64,000 nucleotides of DNA from Bacteroidia bacterium (GTDB lineage Bacteria > Bacteroidota > Bacteroidia > J057 > JADKCL01), in contig JACJYV010000003.1 in assembly GCA_020635905.1 (NCBI GenBank), forward strand, positions 124,001 through 188,000, written 5' to 3'. The notes below the pieces were generated by a model, which worked only from the letters and a program-made list of their open reading frames with translations, was not told where the DNA came from and made no database searches. Within the stretch, counting starts at the first letter, position 1; every line of letters starts with the position of its first letter. Position numbers and translations under genes: made by a program. Below, piece after piece: positions 19,001 through 31,600 of this stretch.

Positions 19001-22000
19001 CACGATGCGTCAGGTTGGTGCCGCCGTAGGTGAACGCCAGTGTTTCAATTCGTTGGTGGAACTCAAGTCGCCGTCAGCGGTGCACGTGGTTTTGCAGGTC
19101 GCTGGCAACCTGGGCGATATCGGCAGATTCGATTCCAGGTCAGGTTTTGATCGTCGGTGCCTGAGTTGTTGAGGAGCTCAGATCAGGTCAACTGTGACAG
19201 AGGTCGGTGCCGGTCGTGGCGCCGGTGAATTCGTTGGTGGAACTCAGGTCGCCGTCTGCGTGTAACGTAACCGTTAGGTCAGAGGCAACTTGGGCGATGT
19301 CGGCAGATTCTTCCAAAGAGGAAAGATCAGCGGTCAGGGTGCCGCCTGCGTCGGTTACGTTCAGGTTGGTGCCTGTATAAGTGACGCTGGTGTTCAATTC
19401 GTTGGTGGAGCTGAGGTCGCCGTCTGCGGTAACGTGGCTTTGCAGGTCGCTGGCAACCTGGGCGATGTCAGCAGATTCTTCCAAAGCCGACAGATCGACC
19501 GTAGCCGAGTTTCCGTTTTCGATGTCGATTTGAAGGTTGGAGTCAGGTAGCACCGGTCAGATTTTGATCGTCGGTGCCTGAGTTGTTGAGGGAGCTCAGG
19601 TCAACTGTGATGGTGCCGCCAGCGTCCGTGATGTTCAGGTCGGTGCCGGTCAGAGTGGCGCCAGTGTTCAATTCGTTGGTGGAACTCAGGTCGCCGTCTG
19701 CGGTGACGTGGTTTTGCAGGTCATTAGCCACTTGGGCGATGTCTGCGGATTCTTCCAGGGAGGAAAGGTCGGCAGTCAGGGTGCCGCCTGCGTCGGTCAC
19801 GTTCAGGTTGGTGCCTGTGTAAGTGACGCTGGTGTTCAATTCGTTGGTGGAGCTCAGGTCGCCGTCTGCGGTGACGTGGTTTTGCAGGTCGCTGGCGACC
19901 TGGGCGATGTCAGCAGATTCTTCCAAAGCCGACAGATCACCGTGGCAGAGTTACCGTTTTCGATGTCGATTTGGAGGTTGGAACCAGTGGTTGCACCGGT
20001 CAAATTCTGATCGTCCGTGCCGGAGTTGTTCAGCGAGCTCAGGTCAACCGTGATGGTGCCACCCGCGTCGGTGATATTGAGGTCGGTGCCGGTCAATGTG
20101 GCACTGGTGTTCAATTCGTTGGTGGAACTCAAGTCACCGTCTGCGGTTACGTGGTTTTGCAGGTCATTAGCCACTTGGGCGATGTCTGCGGATTCTTCAA
20201 GGGACGAAAGATCGGCAGTCAAGGTGCCGCCCGCGTCGGTCACATTCAGGTTGGTGCCTGTGTAGGTGACGCTGGTGTTCAATTCGTTGGTGGAACTCAG
20301 GTCGCCGTCAGCGGTGACGTGGTTTTGCAGGTCGCTGGCGACCTGGGCGATGTCGGCGGATTCTTCCAAAGCTGACAGATCCACCGTGGCCGAGTTCCCA
20401 TTTTCGATGTCGATTTGCAAGTTCGAGCCGGTCAGGGTGGCACCAGTTAGATTTTGGTCGTCCGTGCCGGAGTTATTCAACGAACTGAGGTCAACTGTGA
20501 TGGTGCCACCCGCGTCCGTGATGTTCAGGTCGGTACCGGTCAAGTTTGCACCCGTAAGCAATTCGTTGGTGGAACTCAGGTCGCCGTCTGCGGTAACGTG
20601 GTTCTGCAAGTCATTAGCCACCTGGGCGATGTCGGCTGATTCTTCCAAAGAGGAAAGATCAGCGGTCAAAGTGCCGCCTGCGTCAGTCACACTCAGGTTG
20701 GTGCCGCCGTAGGTGACGCCAGTGTTCAATTCGTTGGTGGAACTCAAGTCGCCGTCAGCGGTGACGTGGTTTTGCAGGTCGCTGGCAACCTGGGCGATAT
20801 CGGCAGATTCTTCCAAAGACGACAGATCCACCGTGGCCGAATTTCCGTTTTCGATGTCGATTTGGAGGTTGGAGCCAGTCAAGGTGGCGCCAGTCAGATT
20901 CTGGTCGTCCGTGCCTGAGTTGTTGAGGGAACTCAGGTCAACTGTGATGGTGCCGCCATTGTCCGTGATATTGAGATCTGTGCCAGTCAGGGTAGCGCCA
21001 GTATTCCATTCGTTGGTGGGATCGGCGTCGGCATCATCGATCAAACTGCTCAAAACCACGGTATTTCCATCTTCAATGGTCAGGGTTGTGCCAATAAAAA
21101 GCAATTGCTGATCGTCAGTGCCAGGGTTGTTGAGGGAACTCAGGTTGACAGAATGGGTCCCGCCTGCGTCGGTAATGTTGAGATTATTTCCGGTGAGACT
21201 GGCCCCGGTGATCAATTCATTGGTGGAGGAAACGTCCATGGAGCTTGCATCGCGGTATTTTACTACCCCATTTGCATCCTCAACCAGTATTTTATTGAGT
21301 GAATTATCTTTTTGAACATTCTGAATTCTCACATCGCCATTCACATCGAGGGTATGGGTCGGATTGCTGGTCCCGATGCCAACCAATCCATTTTTGGTAA
21401 TTCTCATTTTCTCAGTGCCGCCTGTGATGATGGCCAGATCTGTAGGTGAAAGGGTACCCAATTCGTTGCAATCGTCGGGCACAACATCTCCCCCAAAGGT
21501 CCAGGGGGTACCAATATCGCAGATTGAGCAGGAATTTAGCGATTGATCTGAACTAAAAACGAGCCGGAACTGACCGTAAACCTGGCCCACGTTATTGTCT
21601 CCGCAATCGGTGGGAATTGCCGTAACCGGACAATTGGTGGTGCAACCACCTGAAACTATCTCCAGATAAGTGTCCGTCGCCAGCATCCCATTGTACTGCC
21701 CGGTGGCATCCACTACCAAAACCTGTCCAAACTGAACATTGGAATAGGTTTGCAGGGCCTGGGTTTTGCCTGCATCCCGGAAAGTATTGATGCTCACACC
21801 AGAATTTCCCGTGTAAAGAACCTCAATCTTCGTGTATTGGGCGCTCTGACAATTGCAGGAATAGGCCTGGGCCTGCAAACCAGCAGAATTGATCAAAATT
21901 CCAAAAAATGACAGCAAGGATACAAGGCTTAAGGTGAGCCATGAAAGGGATTTCCGGGTTTGATTTCCCAATTTCTGGCCAGGGTAAACTAACAGTCTCA

Positions 22001-22001
22001 T
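7089..22001 (-). CDS. Giant collagen-like/tail-fibre T9SS-secreted protein, frameshifted as assembled
   Basis: One gene of about 4,970 codons, broken only inside near-identical repeats. Start ATG 22001 has GAGAAG upstream and a signal peptide ending at ...LQAQA. Order on the protein: Cys-rich head (about 21860-21440); VGIGTSNPTHTLDVNGDVR; EESADIAQ repeats with a 447-bp superunit (20.99-18.28 kb); DADADP/SNGGG repeats; Gly-X-Y collagen-like shaft (17.27-13.31 kb); a second VGIG module; further DADSDP/ADNLGNH repeats; tail-fibre modules; S74 chaperone SDRKFKEN (Ser codon 8046-8048); coiled coil; GGCCDKN; type A sorting domain ending KKMILIKY. Clean in-frame segments include 19854-22001, 16559-18541 and 7089 to about 15428; frame is lost at about 19938, about 19545, 18628-19285 and 15428-16645. 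By S74 knowledge the product should be a trimeric fibre that cuts off its chaperone. It is a paralogue of the gene at 22637. Confidence 0.85.
13313..17270 (-). repeat. Collagen-like Gly-X-Y repeat block
   Basis: Roughly 4 kb encoding Gly-X-Y triplets built from the words GPQGPAGNDGAT, GPQGPIGLTGAT and GPAGATGAT. The uniform DNA makes near-identical runs of tens to hundreds of bases. Outside 15428-16645 the triplet frame is unbroken and length changes are multiples of 9 or 3 (for example a 12-nt loss near 15265), as expected for in-frame recombination. Without prolyl hydroxylation the helix would rely on Pro, Gln, Asp and Thr, as in other bacterial collagens. Confidence 0.9.
15428..16645. other. 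Scrambled zone: collagen repeat mixed with 12.8-13.3 kb sequence
   Basis: All reading frames are broken here although the bases are clearly collagen repeat. Embedded blocks match the unique segment just downstream in the gene, in the same order: 12811-12827 with 15521-15537, 12838-12849 with 15601-15612, 12863-12881 with 15647-15665, 12911-12920 with 15714-15723, 12952-12971 with 15804-15823, 13026-13038 with 15938-15950, and 13116-13134 with 16086-16104. Offsets rise steadily from 2710 to 2970. Such interleaving is what a consensus of two misaligned sequences produces. Confidence 0.85.
18280..20990 (-). repeat. 447-bp tandem superunit (EESADIAQ/DQNLTG repeats)
   Basis: Protein repeats alternate between an EESADIAQVASDLQNH block and a LNNSGTDDQNLTGATL block. 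Equivalent bases recur at 20806, 20359, 19916 and 19474. The first step is 447 bp (149 codons), the next two 443 and 442 bp. The missing 4 and 5 bases fall near 19935-19990 and 19545, exactly where the reading frame is lost. Confidence 0.85.
18628..19285. other. Second scrambled zone in the first fibre gene
   Basis: Recognisable pieces of the EESADIAQ superunit occur out of register, with many small insertions and duplicated words (for example a doubled caggtcaggtcggta near 18777), and no frame stays open. Flanking repeats are clean on both sides. It looks like a bad consensus over tandem repeats rather than gradual decay. Confidence 0.75.
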
Positions 22002-22582
22002 AATCTTCTCGTTTAAATTCAGGCAATGCATTTAATAATTTCAAAAACAAATTTCTTGCCCCCAAAATGGTCTGGAGGCAGGAAAATCAATCATAAAAAA
22101 TGGGTTTATCAGGTCTGGTTAGAAGGAATTCAGAAAATATTCACTTCGTGAAATTTCCGACTGACTTATTATCAAATTCCTTGATAGTTACATTATTCCT
22201 CTTTTAAATTATAAATATGGAGGCAATTATTCATAATAAATTATTTCACTCCCCTCCCCCAATCACTGATAAAAACCTCCCCCAAAGAAAGATATGCAAT
22301 CATGTAACATACAATGATTTTGAACATTTACAGGAAAACATATTGATAATCAATAGATTATTCTGAAATTCCCCTCCCCGGGCTACAATATGAGAGAGTT
22401 TTTGTCACCTCTTCCCCACTTTCACCATGACAGATTTCGATAGAAATATTTTCCACAACTGACTGAAATCAAGTTGATAACAAGTGGATATCCTTAATTT
22501 CCATTCTTTCAATCCTTCTGTTTACCAAACTTGGGATAGGTCAAATTCACTTTTTGGGGCAAAAAAATCCATCCTAAGATAT
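22002..22582. promoter_or_regulatory. AT-rich region upstream of the first fibre gene
   Basis: About 580 bp between the two fibre genes, clearly AT-rich and without a protein-like frame. It must hold the minus-strand promoter and leader of the gene starting at 22001; GAGAAG just before that ATG is a plausible ribosome site. No convincing TAnnTTTG box with a matching upstream TTG was found, so the promoter is not placed. Confidence 0.5.
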
Positions 22583-22614
22583 AAAAAGGCCCACCCCAAA
22601 CGGGCGGGCCTTTT
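22583..22614 (-). terminator. Terminator of the second fibre gene
   Basis: A stem formed by AAAAGGCCC and GGGCCTTTT arms with a G/C-rich extension, flanked by A and T runs so it could work in both directions. It lies 22 bp beyond the stop codon at 22637. Confidence 0.85.
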
Positions 22615-22636
22615 CAGGGGATGAGTGGGATTGATC

Positions 22637-25600
22637 TTAATATTTGATCAGGATCATCTTCCTGGCGAGAACCACTTCATTCTGACTTAACACGTAGGTG
22701 TAAACGCCAGCCGCAAAGTTGGTTCCATCCCACTCCACGGTATAGCGCCCGGGTTCCTGCTGCTTTGCCACAATCTGGTCCACCGGAATTCCATCCGCAT
22801 CCACCACGGTCAGTTCTACAAATCCAGCTTTCACTAGTTTGTAGGTAATGGTGGTTTCCTTGCTGAACGGATTGGGGTGGTTTTGGAAGAGAAGCGTCTC
22901 CTCGGTTGAGCCAGCCCCCTGTCCAAGGCCATTATTGATATAGGGATCGCTGTTTTTATCGCAGCAACCACCGAGTTCAATAATAGCCAGTTCAGCCAGA
23001 TACATGCGGTCTTTGAGGTTTTCTACATCCTCTTTAACCGTAGGATCGGCCTGAACGGGTTGAGTACTGGATTGATTAGCAAGCAACATTTCCAGTTGTT
23101 TTTGCATTTTTTCAATCATTGCCTGCTGGGTTGCCACCGTTTCACGCAATTCTTCTATTTCAGAATTATCGGTCTGAACAGGAGTTGCAGTACCAGAGTT
23201 TGGATCTGGAGTCGCAGCAAGGGATTTAAGTTCGTCAATCTGAGCCTGCTGCTCATTGAGCCCCTCGATGAGGAGTGGAATGAAACCAGAATAATTGACC
23301 GCGTTGAATTCCAGATTTTCAGATTCCATTGCGTAGGCGGGATCGTTGGGATCGTAGTTGGGATCTGACATGAGTTTTTCCATTTCTTCCGGGCTTCTGG
23401 CTGGTCCGGGCTGAACGGCCTTCTTTACCAGGGAAGGAATTACCTCCTGAACTTCATCCGCGATCACACCAATCTGGGTTCCTTCCGGAAACTGTGCGTA
23501 AGGATAATCCTCTGTTTTGTACTCATAGGAGTAAGTTTTAACCTGTTTCAGCAATTCCAGGGCCCCGGTGTGTTCCTGAATATTTTGCTTCAGTTTCCGG
23601 TCTGATCCGGAATAGACACCAGTGGTATAAACGTTACCAGCAAAATATCCGGCGTAATTGGTTCCAGATCCAGAAGCAGTAGCGTAAACCCCGTATTTCG
23701 TACCAGCGCCCCCCGTGGCAGCAAACATGCCTCCAAAGCTGGTTGTTGTTCCGAAGCTAACCGTTTGGGTATTTATCCCAACCACACCTGCACCGTTGGC
23801 ACCTGCATTCACCTTATGGCCCAATACCCCTGCATTGGTTATCGAAGAGGGAAGAGTCCAGGAAACAGAAGGAGAAAGGACACCCAGGGTTCCCTCAGCG
23901 TAGAGGCTGCTTCCTGACTGATCCACACCTCTTACGGCTGCAGTACCGCCACTATACTGCTGGGCGTTCAGGCCGTGGCCTTCAGTGCCAATGGCACCCA
24001 TGGCAACATCGCCTTCAACCAGAAGTCCGGCTTCGCCACTGCTGGTGCCGCCACCCGCACGATAATCATTATTGATGATCACGTCGAAACCACCAGGAGG
24101 TGAAAGGTGCAGGTTGCTGTTGGTGGACAGTACCCTTCCCTGAATGACCAGGTCGCCCCAGCTGCTACCGCCACCTGCGTTGAAGGTGGTGCTTTGACTT
24201 CCACAACCAACACACTCGAACTTGAGTGCACCAGCGATCTGCATGTCGCCTGCTGCGGAGATGGCCGCGACGGGAGTTCCCCCGGTTACACCCCAGGTCC
24301 AACCGCGGTTGGTCTGGTTATTCATGTTATTTTTGATCGAATAATCCGTAACCGGGCCATATTTGTACTCAGATGCATTTCCCATGTGAATTTTGTAGCT
24401 GTCGCTTTGCCAAAACCGGAGCCCGTTTCCATTTCCTGCCTGAACATCATAAAAGGTTGTGTTATCAACCTGTAAACCGTTCATGTTGAGGTTGGTGGTG
24501 GCGGTATGGTTACCCAGGTTGTCGTTGCCACCGGCCGGAATGGTTTGGGTGGAAAGGGTACCATTGGCATCGGCTACAACCATGCGGGTACCTGAACCGC
24601 CCAGACCATCAGCACGAATGGTGCCAGCTACACGTGATGAAGTACCAGAACTGGACGGATCAAGGTAGTACGCCGTATTGTCCAGATCGTACATGAGGCG
24701 GGGGCGAACTGATCCGTCGTCGGAATTGAACTGGATGCGAACATTCTGGTCATTGTCCCGGATGTAGAACCAATCATCGACCGCGAGTTCGGCCTGACCG
24801 CTGTAACGGTAGAATTGACCATCACGGAAGGTGGGTAGAGATGAGTTGTTGAATTCTCCAAAGCTGAAGACATTGGCGCGGCTTTCGTGACGCGTCCACA
24901 TCCCGTATCCTATTGCAGACTGGGTAACGCCGTTGCCCATAAACAGGGCCTGGTGGCTTAGTCCGTCGATCGACTGGCCCCCGATGTTGGAGTGGGTCCA
25001 GGCGATACCATAGAGGTTGCCCGGGCTGGTTCCATCGGCGGACAGGCGGTAAGCTGCGCCCATCGCAAATACGTTCTGGTAGCGGGTAGCGGAGTACAAT
25101 CCGACCAAACCTTTGCCATAGTTGTTGACGGAAAAAATGTCCCCAACATTGGAGATGTCATTGCCGTTCATGGCAAGGGTGGTGGTGGCAGAATGGTTGC
25201 CGAGGTTGTCCCCAACGGCGGCGATGGTGGTGGTGGTGAGATCGCCATTTGCGTCAGCCAGGACCACGCGGTTGCCGGAACCGGCCAGCGCGGAAATGCG
25301 GGCATTACCCACCACGTGCAACCTTTGGGCAGGAGAAGTAGTCCCCAGGCCCAGGTTGCCGGAAGTGTTCAGGATACCTGTGTTCCAGTCAAGCTGGTTA
25401 CCGCGAAGGTGAATGTTATCTCCGGAGGAATTTCCGAGGTAGGTGTTGGTGGAATACAGGTAAGTGTTCCCGGACGTTGCCTGAACATAAAAATCGTCAG
25501 GAGTGGCGATCCGGTTGGCCGCGTCGCGGTAGAAGTAGGCATCCGTAGCTCCAATGTAGGTGTTACCAGTAACGAGGCTGTTGCCGGCAACATCAAGCTG

Positions 25601-28600
25601 CTGAGAGGGCGCAGTATTGTTGATACCTACGTTTCCGTTGTAAATGTTTAACCTGGCGCCTCCTGCCTGATAAAATTCGATGTCGTCGTCGGGATCATTA
25701 TTATTGAGGATGCGGAGTTTGGTGTTTTCGCCGCTTTCCTGGAAATAACGGATGTAGGCGACGTCACCGCTGCCTCCCCAAATGTTTGAACCCCATTCGA
25801 TACCAGAACTGGTATTGTCTCCGGCCACGGGTTGAATCCGGGTGGTGGCATTGTGGTTACCCAGATTGTCGGCGCCCCCTGCAAAAGATGACAGGTTAAC
25901 CGAGCCGCCATTGGAAAGACTCAGGGTATTTCCGGACAGGGAAAGTGCCTGATTATCCGTATTATCCAGATAATAGGTACCATTCTGACCGTCGAGCAGG
26001 TCGGCATCCAGGCCAGATCCGGCTCCGTCATTCCCTTCATTCCAAACGCGGTAGTTGGTCGAGCCGATCCGTTCGTAGAGTGGGCGCCAGGCCACGATGT
26101 TGTTGGCGGTGCCGTAAAAGTTGAGGTCACCGTCAGCATTGGTGCGGGTAGCAGGGCTCACGTCGATGAGCCATCCTGCCGCTGTACCAGACCAACCAAT
26201 CCCTTCGCCTGCTCCAGGATCGGCGACCGCTACGTGTCCAACGTTATTGATGTTAAAATTAGCCATTTGCAGGGTGGTTGTGGCGGTGTGGTTACCCAGG
26301 TTATCTGCCCCCAGGGGAAGGGTAACCGTATTTCCACCTGTTCCTGAAATGGTCAGGTCATTTCCTGTGATGGAAAGGGTCTGGATTTCGTTGGTGGAAC
26401 TGTTGTCGTTATCGGCCACACTGATGGTGGTGCCGGTTCCTCCCGAAATATTGATGGTACGGTTGGTGCCCGAGGTTGTGCTGCTCAGATTTTGATTGTC
26501 AGTATTAACAAAACCTGCCAGACTCACCCCGGTTCCTCCGGAAATGTTCAGGGTATTTCCGGAAAGGGAGAGATTCTGCAATTCGTTTGATGGATCGGAA
26601 TCCGCATCATTTACGTCATCTGTAAAGGTACCGCCTCCATTTGAAAGGGTAACCGTACTTCCGGATTTGGAAATGGTTTGCAACTCGTTGGTGGAGCTGT
26701 TGTCGTTGTCAGCCACACTGATGGTGGTGCCGGTTCCTCCCGAAATATTGATGGTACGGTTGGTGCCAGAAACGGTGGAAGACAGATTTTGAATTTCGTT
26801 GCTGGGATCCGCATCGGCATCAGTATGGGCATCCACGTAGGCTTTATTGGCGGCATCCGTCGCAACTGTGGGACTGGCAAGTTCAGTGATTTTGTTGCTG
26901 TTCATGTCCAGTAACTGGGTAGCCGAATGGTTACCGAGATTGTCAGCACTTGATGGCACCACCACGGAGCCACCTCCGTTGGAAAGGGAAATGGTGCTGC
27001 CGCTGATGGAAAGGGCCTGAATCTCGTTGGTGGAGCTGTTGTCGTTGTCGGCTACGTTGATGGTGGTTCCCGTTCCCCCAGAAATGTTGATGGTACGGTT
27101 GGTGCCTGAAACGGTGGAGGAAAGGTTCTGAATTTCATTGGCAGGATCAGAATCCGCATCATTCACGTTTACCGTAACAGTACCTCCTCCGTTGCTGAGG
27201 GTCACCTGATTGCCAGAGGCGCTCAGGGTCTGGAGTTCGTTGGTGGGATCGGCATCTGCATCGTTCACGTCATCTGTAAATGATCCACCACCATTGGAAA
27301 GGGTAACCGTACTGCCAACTTTGGATATGGTTTGCAACTCGTTGGAGGAGCTGTTATCATTATCTGCCACCGAGAAAGTCGCGCCGGTTCCACCACTGAT
27401 ATTGATGGTCCGGTTTACGCCTGAATTGGTCACCGTGAGGTTTTGAATTTCATTGGTGGGATCCGAATCCGCATCATTCACGTTTACGGTTACCGTCCCT
27501 CCCCCATTGCTAAGTGATACCTGATTACCCGAGACACTCAGAGTCTGGAGTTCGTTGGTGGGATTGGCATCCGCGTCAGTGTGGGCATCCACATAAGCCT
27601 TATTCGCAGCATCCGTCGCAACTGTGGGACTGGCAAGTTCGGTAATCTTATTACTGTTCATGTCCAGTGCCTGAGTAGCCGAATGGTTACCCAGATTGTC
27701 AGCACTTGATGGAACCACCACGGAGCCACCTCCGTTGGAGAGAGAAATGGTGCTACCTGCGATAGAAAGGGCCTGGATCTCATTGGTCGGGCTGTTGTCG
27801 TTGTCGGCAACGTTGATAGTGGTTCCCGTTCCGCCTGAAATGCTGATGGTACGATTGGTTCCGGAAACGGTGGAGGAAAGATTCTGAATTTCGTTGGTTG
27901 GATCAGAATCTGCATCAGTATGGGCATCTACGTAGGCTTTATTGGCGGCATCCGTCGCAACTGTGGGACTGGCCAGCTCGGTAATCTTGTTGCTGTTCAT
28001 GTCCAGTACCTGGGTAGCCGAATGGTTACCGAGATTGTCCGCACTTGATGGAACCACCACGGAGCCACCCCCGTTGGAAAGTGAAATGGTGCTTCCGCTG
28101 ATAGAAAGAGCCTGAATCTCGTTGGTGGAGCTGTTGTCGTTGTCGGCCACGCTGATGGTCCCTCCCCCATTGCTCAAAGTCACCGTGGTGCCAGTCTGGG
28201 TCAGGGTTTGAATCTCATTATTTGGATCAGCGTCGGCATCGTTAATCAGGCTGCTGAGGTTGGTCAGATAGGTTCCTCCAGCGTCCGTGGTTACCAGCGT
28301 TGTTCCACTCAGAGAAACTCCCTGCAATAACTCATTACCCGAATCATTATCATTGTCCGCAATATTGATGGTGGTGCCTGTACCTCCACTGATATTAATG
28401 GTTCGGTTGGTTCCACTTGCGGAACTTGAAAGATTCTGTATCTCATTGGAGGGATCGGCATCCGCATCATCGATCAGACTTGCCAGGTTTACTGAGTTTC
28501 CATCCTCAATTGAAAGAATAGTTCCGCTGAAAGACAGGTTTTGATCATCGGTACCCGAATTGTTAAGGGTACTCAAATCCACGGTTTTGGTTCCACCACC

Positions 28601-31600
28601 ATCGGTTATCTGGAGTTGATTGCCTACCAATTGTGCGCTGGTGTTGTACTCGTTAGCCGGATCGTTGTCGTTGTCGGCAACATTGATTGTGCCACCACCG
28701 TTACTCAGGGTTACGATATTTCCTGCCTGGCTTAAAGTCTGCAACTCGTTGGTGCTGCTAACGTCACCGTCGGCGTTGATGTGGTTTTGCAAATCAGAGG
28801 CTACCTGTGCGATGTCGGCTGATTCTTCCAAACTGCTCAGATCTACGGTCACGCTGCTTCCATTCTCGATATCAATGGTCAGGTCATCATTGGCATCCAG
28901 GATGGCGCCGGTCAGGTTCTGATCATCGGTTCCTGTATTGTTCAACACGCTCAGGTCAACGGTCAAAGTGCCACCGGCATCAGTGATCTGCAGGTTGTTG
29001 CCAACCAGAGCAGCACCAGTGTTCAATTCATTCGTAGCATCAGTATCCAAGTCATTGGCAATGTGATTGTTGGTCGCACTGGTGTTTGATGCAATGTTGG
29101 CGGCATTGGTGCTGATATTGGACGCATTCGTGTTGATCGCGGTCGTGTTATTGCTAATGTTGGTCGCGTTGGTCGCGATGTTGTTAGCATTCGTGGCGAT
29201 GTTAGCCGCGTTATTGTTGATCGCGGTGGTGTTGGCCTGGATGTCGGCTGATTCTTCCAAACTGCTCAGATCTACGGTCACGCTGCTTCCATTCTCGATA
29301 TCAATGGTCAGGTCATCATTGGCATCCAGGGTGGCGCCGGTCAGGTTCTGATCATCGGTTCCCGTGTTGTTCAAAACGCTCAGGTCAACGGTCAAAGTGC
29401 CACCGGCATCGGTAATCTGCAGGTTGTTGCCAACCAGAGCTGCACCCGTGTTCAATTCATTGGTAGCATCAGTATCCAGGTCGTTGGCAATGTGATTGTT
29501 GATCGCACTGGTGTTTGATGCAATGTTGGCGGCATTGGTGGTGATGTTGGACGCATTCGTGGCGATGTTGGCCGCGTTATTGTTGATCGCGTTGGTGTTG
29601 GCCTGGATATCGGCAGATTCTTCCAAACTGCTCAGGTCAACGGTTACGCTGCTTCCGTTCTCGATATCAATGGTCAGGTCATCATTGGCATCCAGGGTGG
29701 CGCCGGTCAGGTTCTGATCATCGGTTCCCGTATTGTTCAACACGCTCAGGTCAACGGTCAAAGTGCCACCGGCATCGGTAATCTGCAGGTTGTTGCCAAC
29801 CAGAGCTGCACCCGTGTTCAATTCATTCGTAGCATCAGTATCCAGGTCATTGGCGATGTGATTGTTGATCGCACTGGTGTTTGATGCAATGTTGGCGGCA
29901 TTGGTGCTGATGTTGGACGCATTCGTGTTGATCGCGGTGGTGTTATTGCTAATGTTGGTCGCATTGGTCGCGATGTTGTTAGCATTCGTGGTGATGTTGG
30001 ACGCATTCGTGTTGATCGCGGTGGTGTTATTGCTAATGTTGGTCGCATTGGTCGCGATGTTGTTAGCATTCGTGGTGATGTTGGACGCATTCGTGTTGAT
30101 CGCGGTGGTGTTATTGCTAATGTTGGTCGCATTGGTCGCGATGTTGTTAGCATTCGTGGCGATGTTGGCCGCGTTGTTGTTGATCGCGATGGTATTGGCC
30201 TGGATGTCGGCAGATTCTTCCAAACTGCTCAGATCTACGGTCACGCTGCTTCCATTCTCGATATCAATGGTCAGGTCATCATTGGCATCCAGGGTGGCGC
30301 CGGTCAGGTTCTGATCATCGGTTCCTGTATTGTTCAACACGCTCAGGTCAACGGTCAAAGTGCCACCGGCATCAGTGATCTGCAGGTTGTTGCCAACCAG
30401 AGCTGCACCCGTGTTCAATTCATTCGTAGCATCAGTATCCAGGTCATTGGCGATGTGATTGTTGATCGCACTGGTGTTTGATGCAATGTTGGCGGCATTG
30501 GTGCTGATGTTGGACGCATTCGTGTTGATCGCGGTGGTGTTATTGCTAATGTTGGTCGCGTTGGTCGCGATGTTGTTAGCATTGGTGGCAATGTTAGCCG
30601 CGTTATTGTTGATCGCGTTGGTGTTGGCCTGGATGTCGGCAGATTCTTCCAGACTGCTCAAGTCAACGGTTACGCTGCTACCATTCTCGATATCAATGGT
30701 CAGGTCATCATTGGCATCCAGGGTGGCGCCGGTGAGGTTCTGATCATCTGTTCCCGTATTGTTCAACACGCTCAGGTCAACGGTCAAAGTGCCACCGGCA
30801 TCAGTGATCTGCAGGTTGTTGCCAACCAGGGCAGCACCCGTGTTCAATTCGTTGGTAGCATCAGTATCCAGGTCATTGGCAATGTGATTGTTGATCGCAC
30901 TGGAGTTTGATGCAATGTTGGCGGCATTGGTAGTGATGTTGGACGCATTCGTGTTGATCGCGGTGGTGTTATTGCTAATGTTGGTCGCGTTGGTCGCGAT
31001 GTTGTTAGCATTCGTGGCGATGTTAGCGGCGTTGGTGTTGATCGCGTTGGTGTTGGCCTGGATGTCGGCAGATTCTTCCAAACTGCTCAGATCTACGGTC
31101 ACGCTGCTTCCATTCTCGATATCAATGGTCAGGTCATCATTGGCATCCAGGGTGGCGCCGGTCAGGTTCTGATCATCGGTTCCCGTGTTGTTCAACACGC
31201 TCAGGTCAACAGTCAAGGTGCCACCGGCATCGGTGATCTGCAGGTTGTTGCCAACCAGAGCTGCACCCGAGTTCAATTCGTTGGTAGCATCAGTATCCAG
31301 GTCATTGGCAATGTGATTGTTGATCGCACTGGTGTTTGATGCAATGTTGGCGGCATTTGTGGTGATGTTGGACGCATTCGTGTTGATCGCGGTGGTGTTA
31401 TTGCTAATGTTGGTCGCGTTGGTCGCGATGTTATTAGCATTCGTGGCAATGTTAGTCGCGTTATTGTTGATAGCGGTCGTGTTATTGCTAATGTTGGTCG
31501 CGTTGGTCGCGATGTTGTTAGCATTGGTGGCAATGTTCGCCGCGTTGTTGTTGATGGCGGTGGTGTTGGCCTGGATGTCGGCAGATTCTTCCAGGCTGCT

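Noticed and set aside
15428..19990. True pseudogene from long-term decay
   Set aside because: Damage is confined to near-identical repeats, flanks are clean, and one zone interleaves two intact sequences, which favours a consensus artefact.
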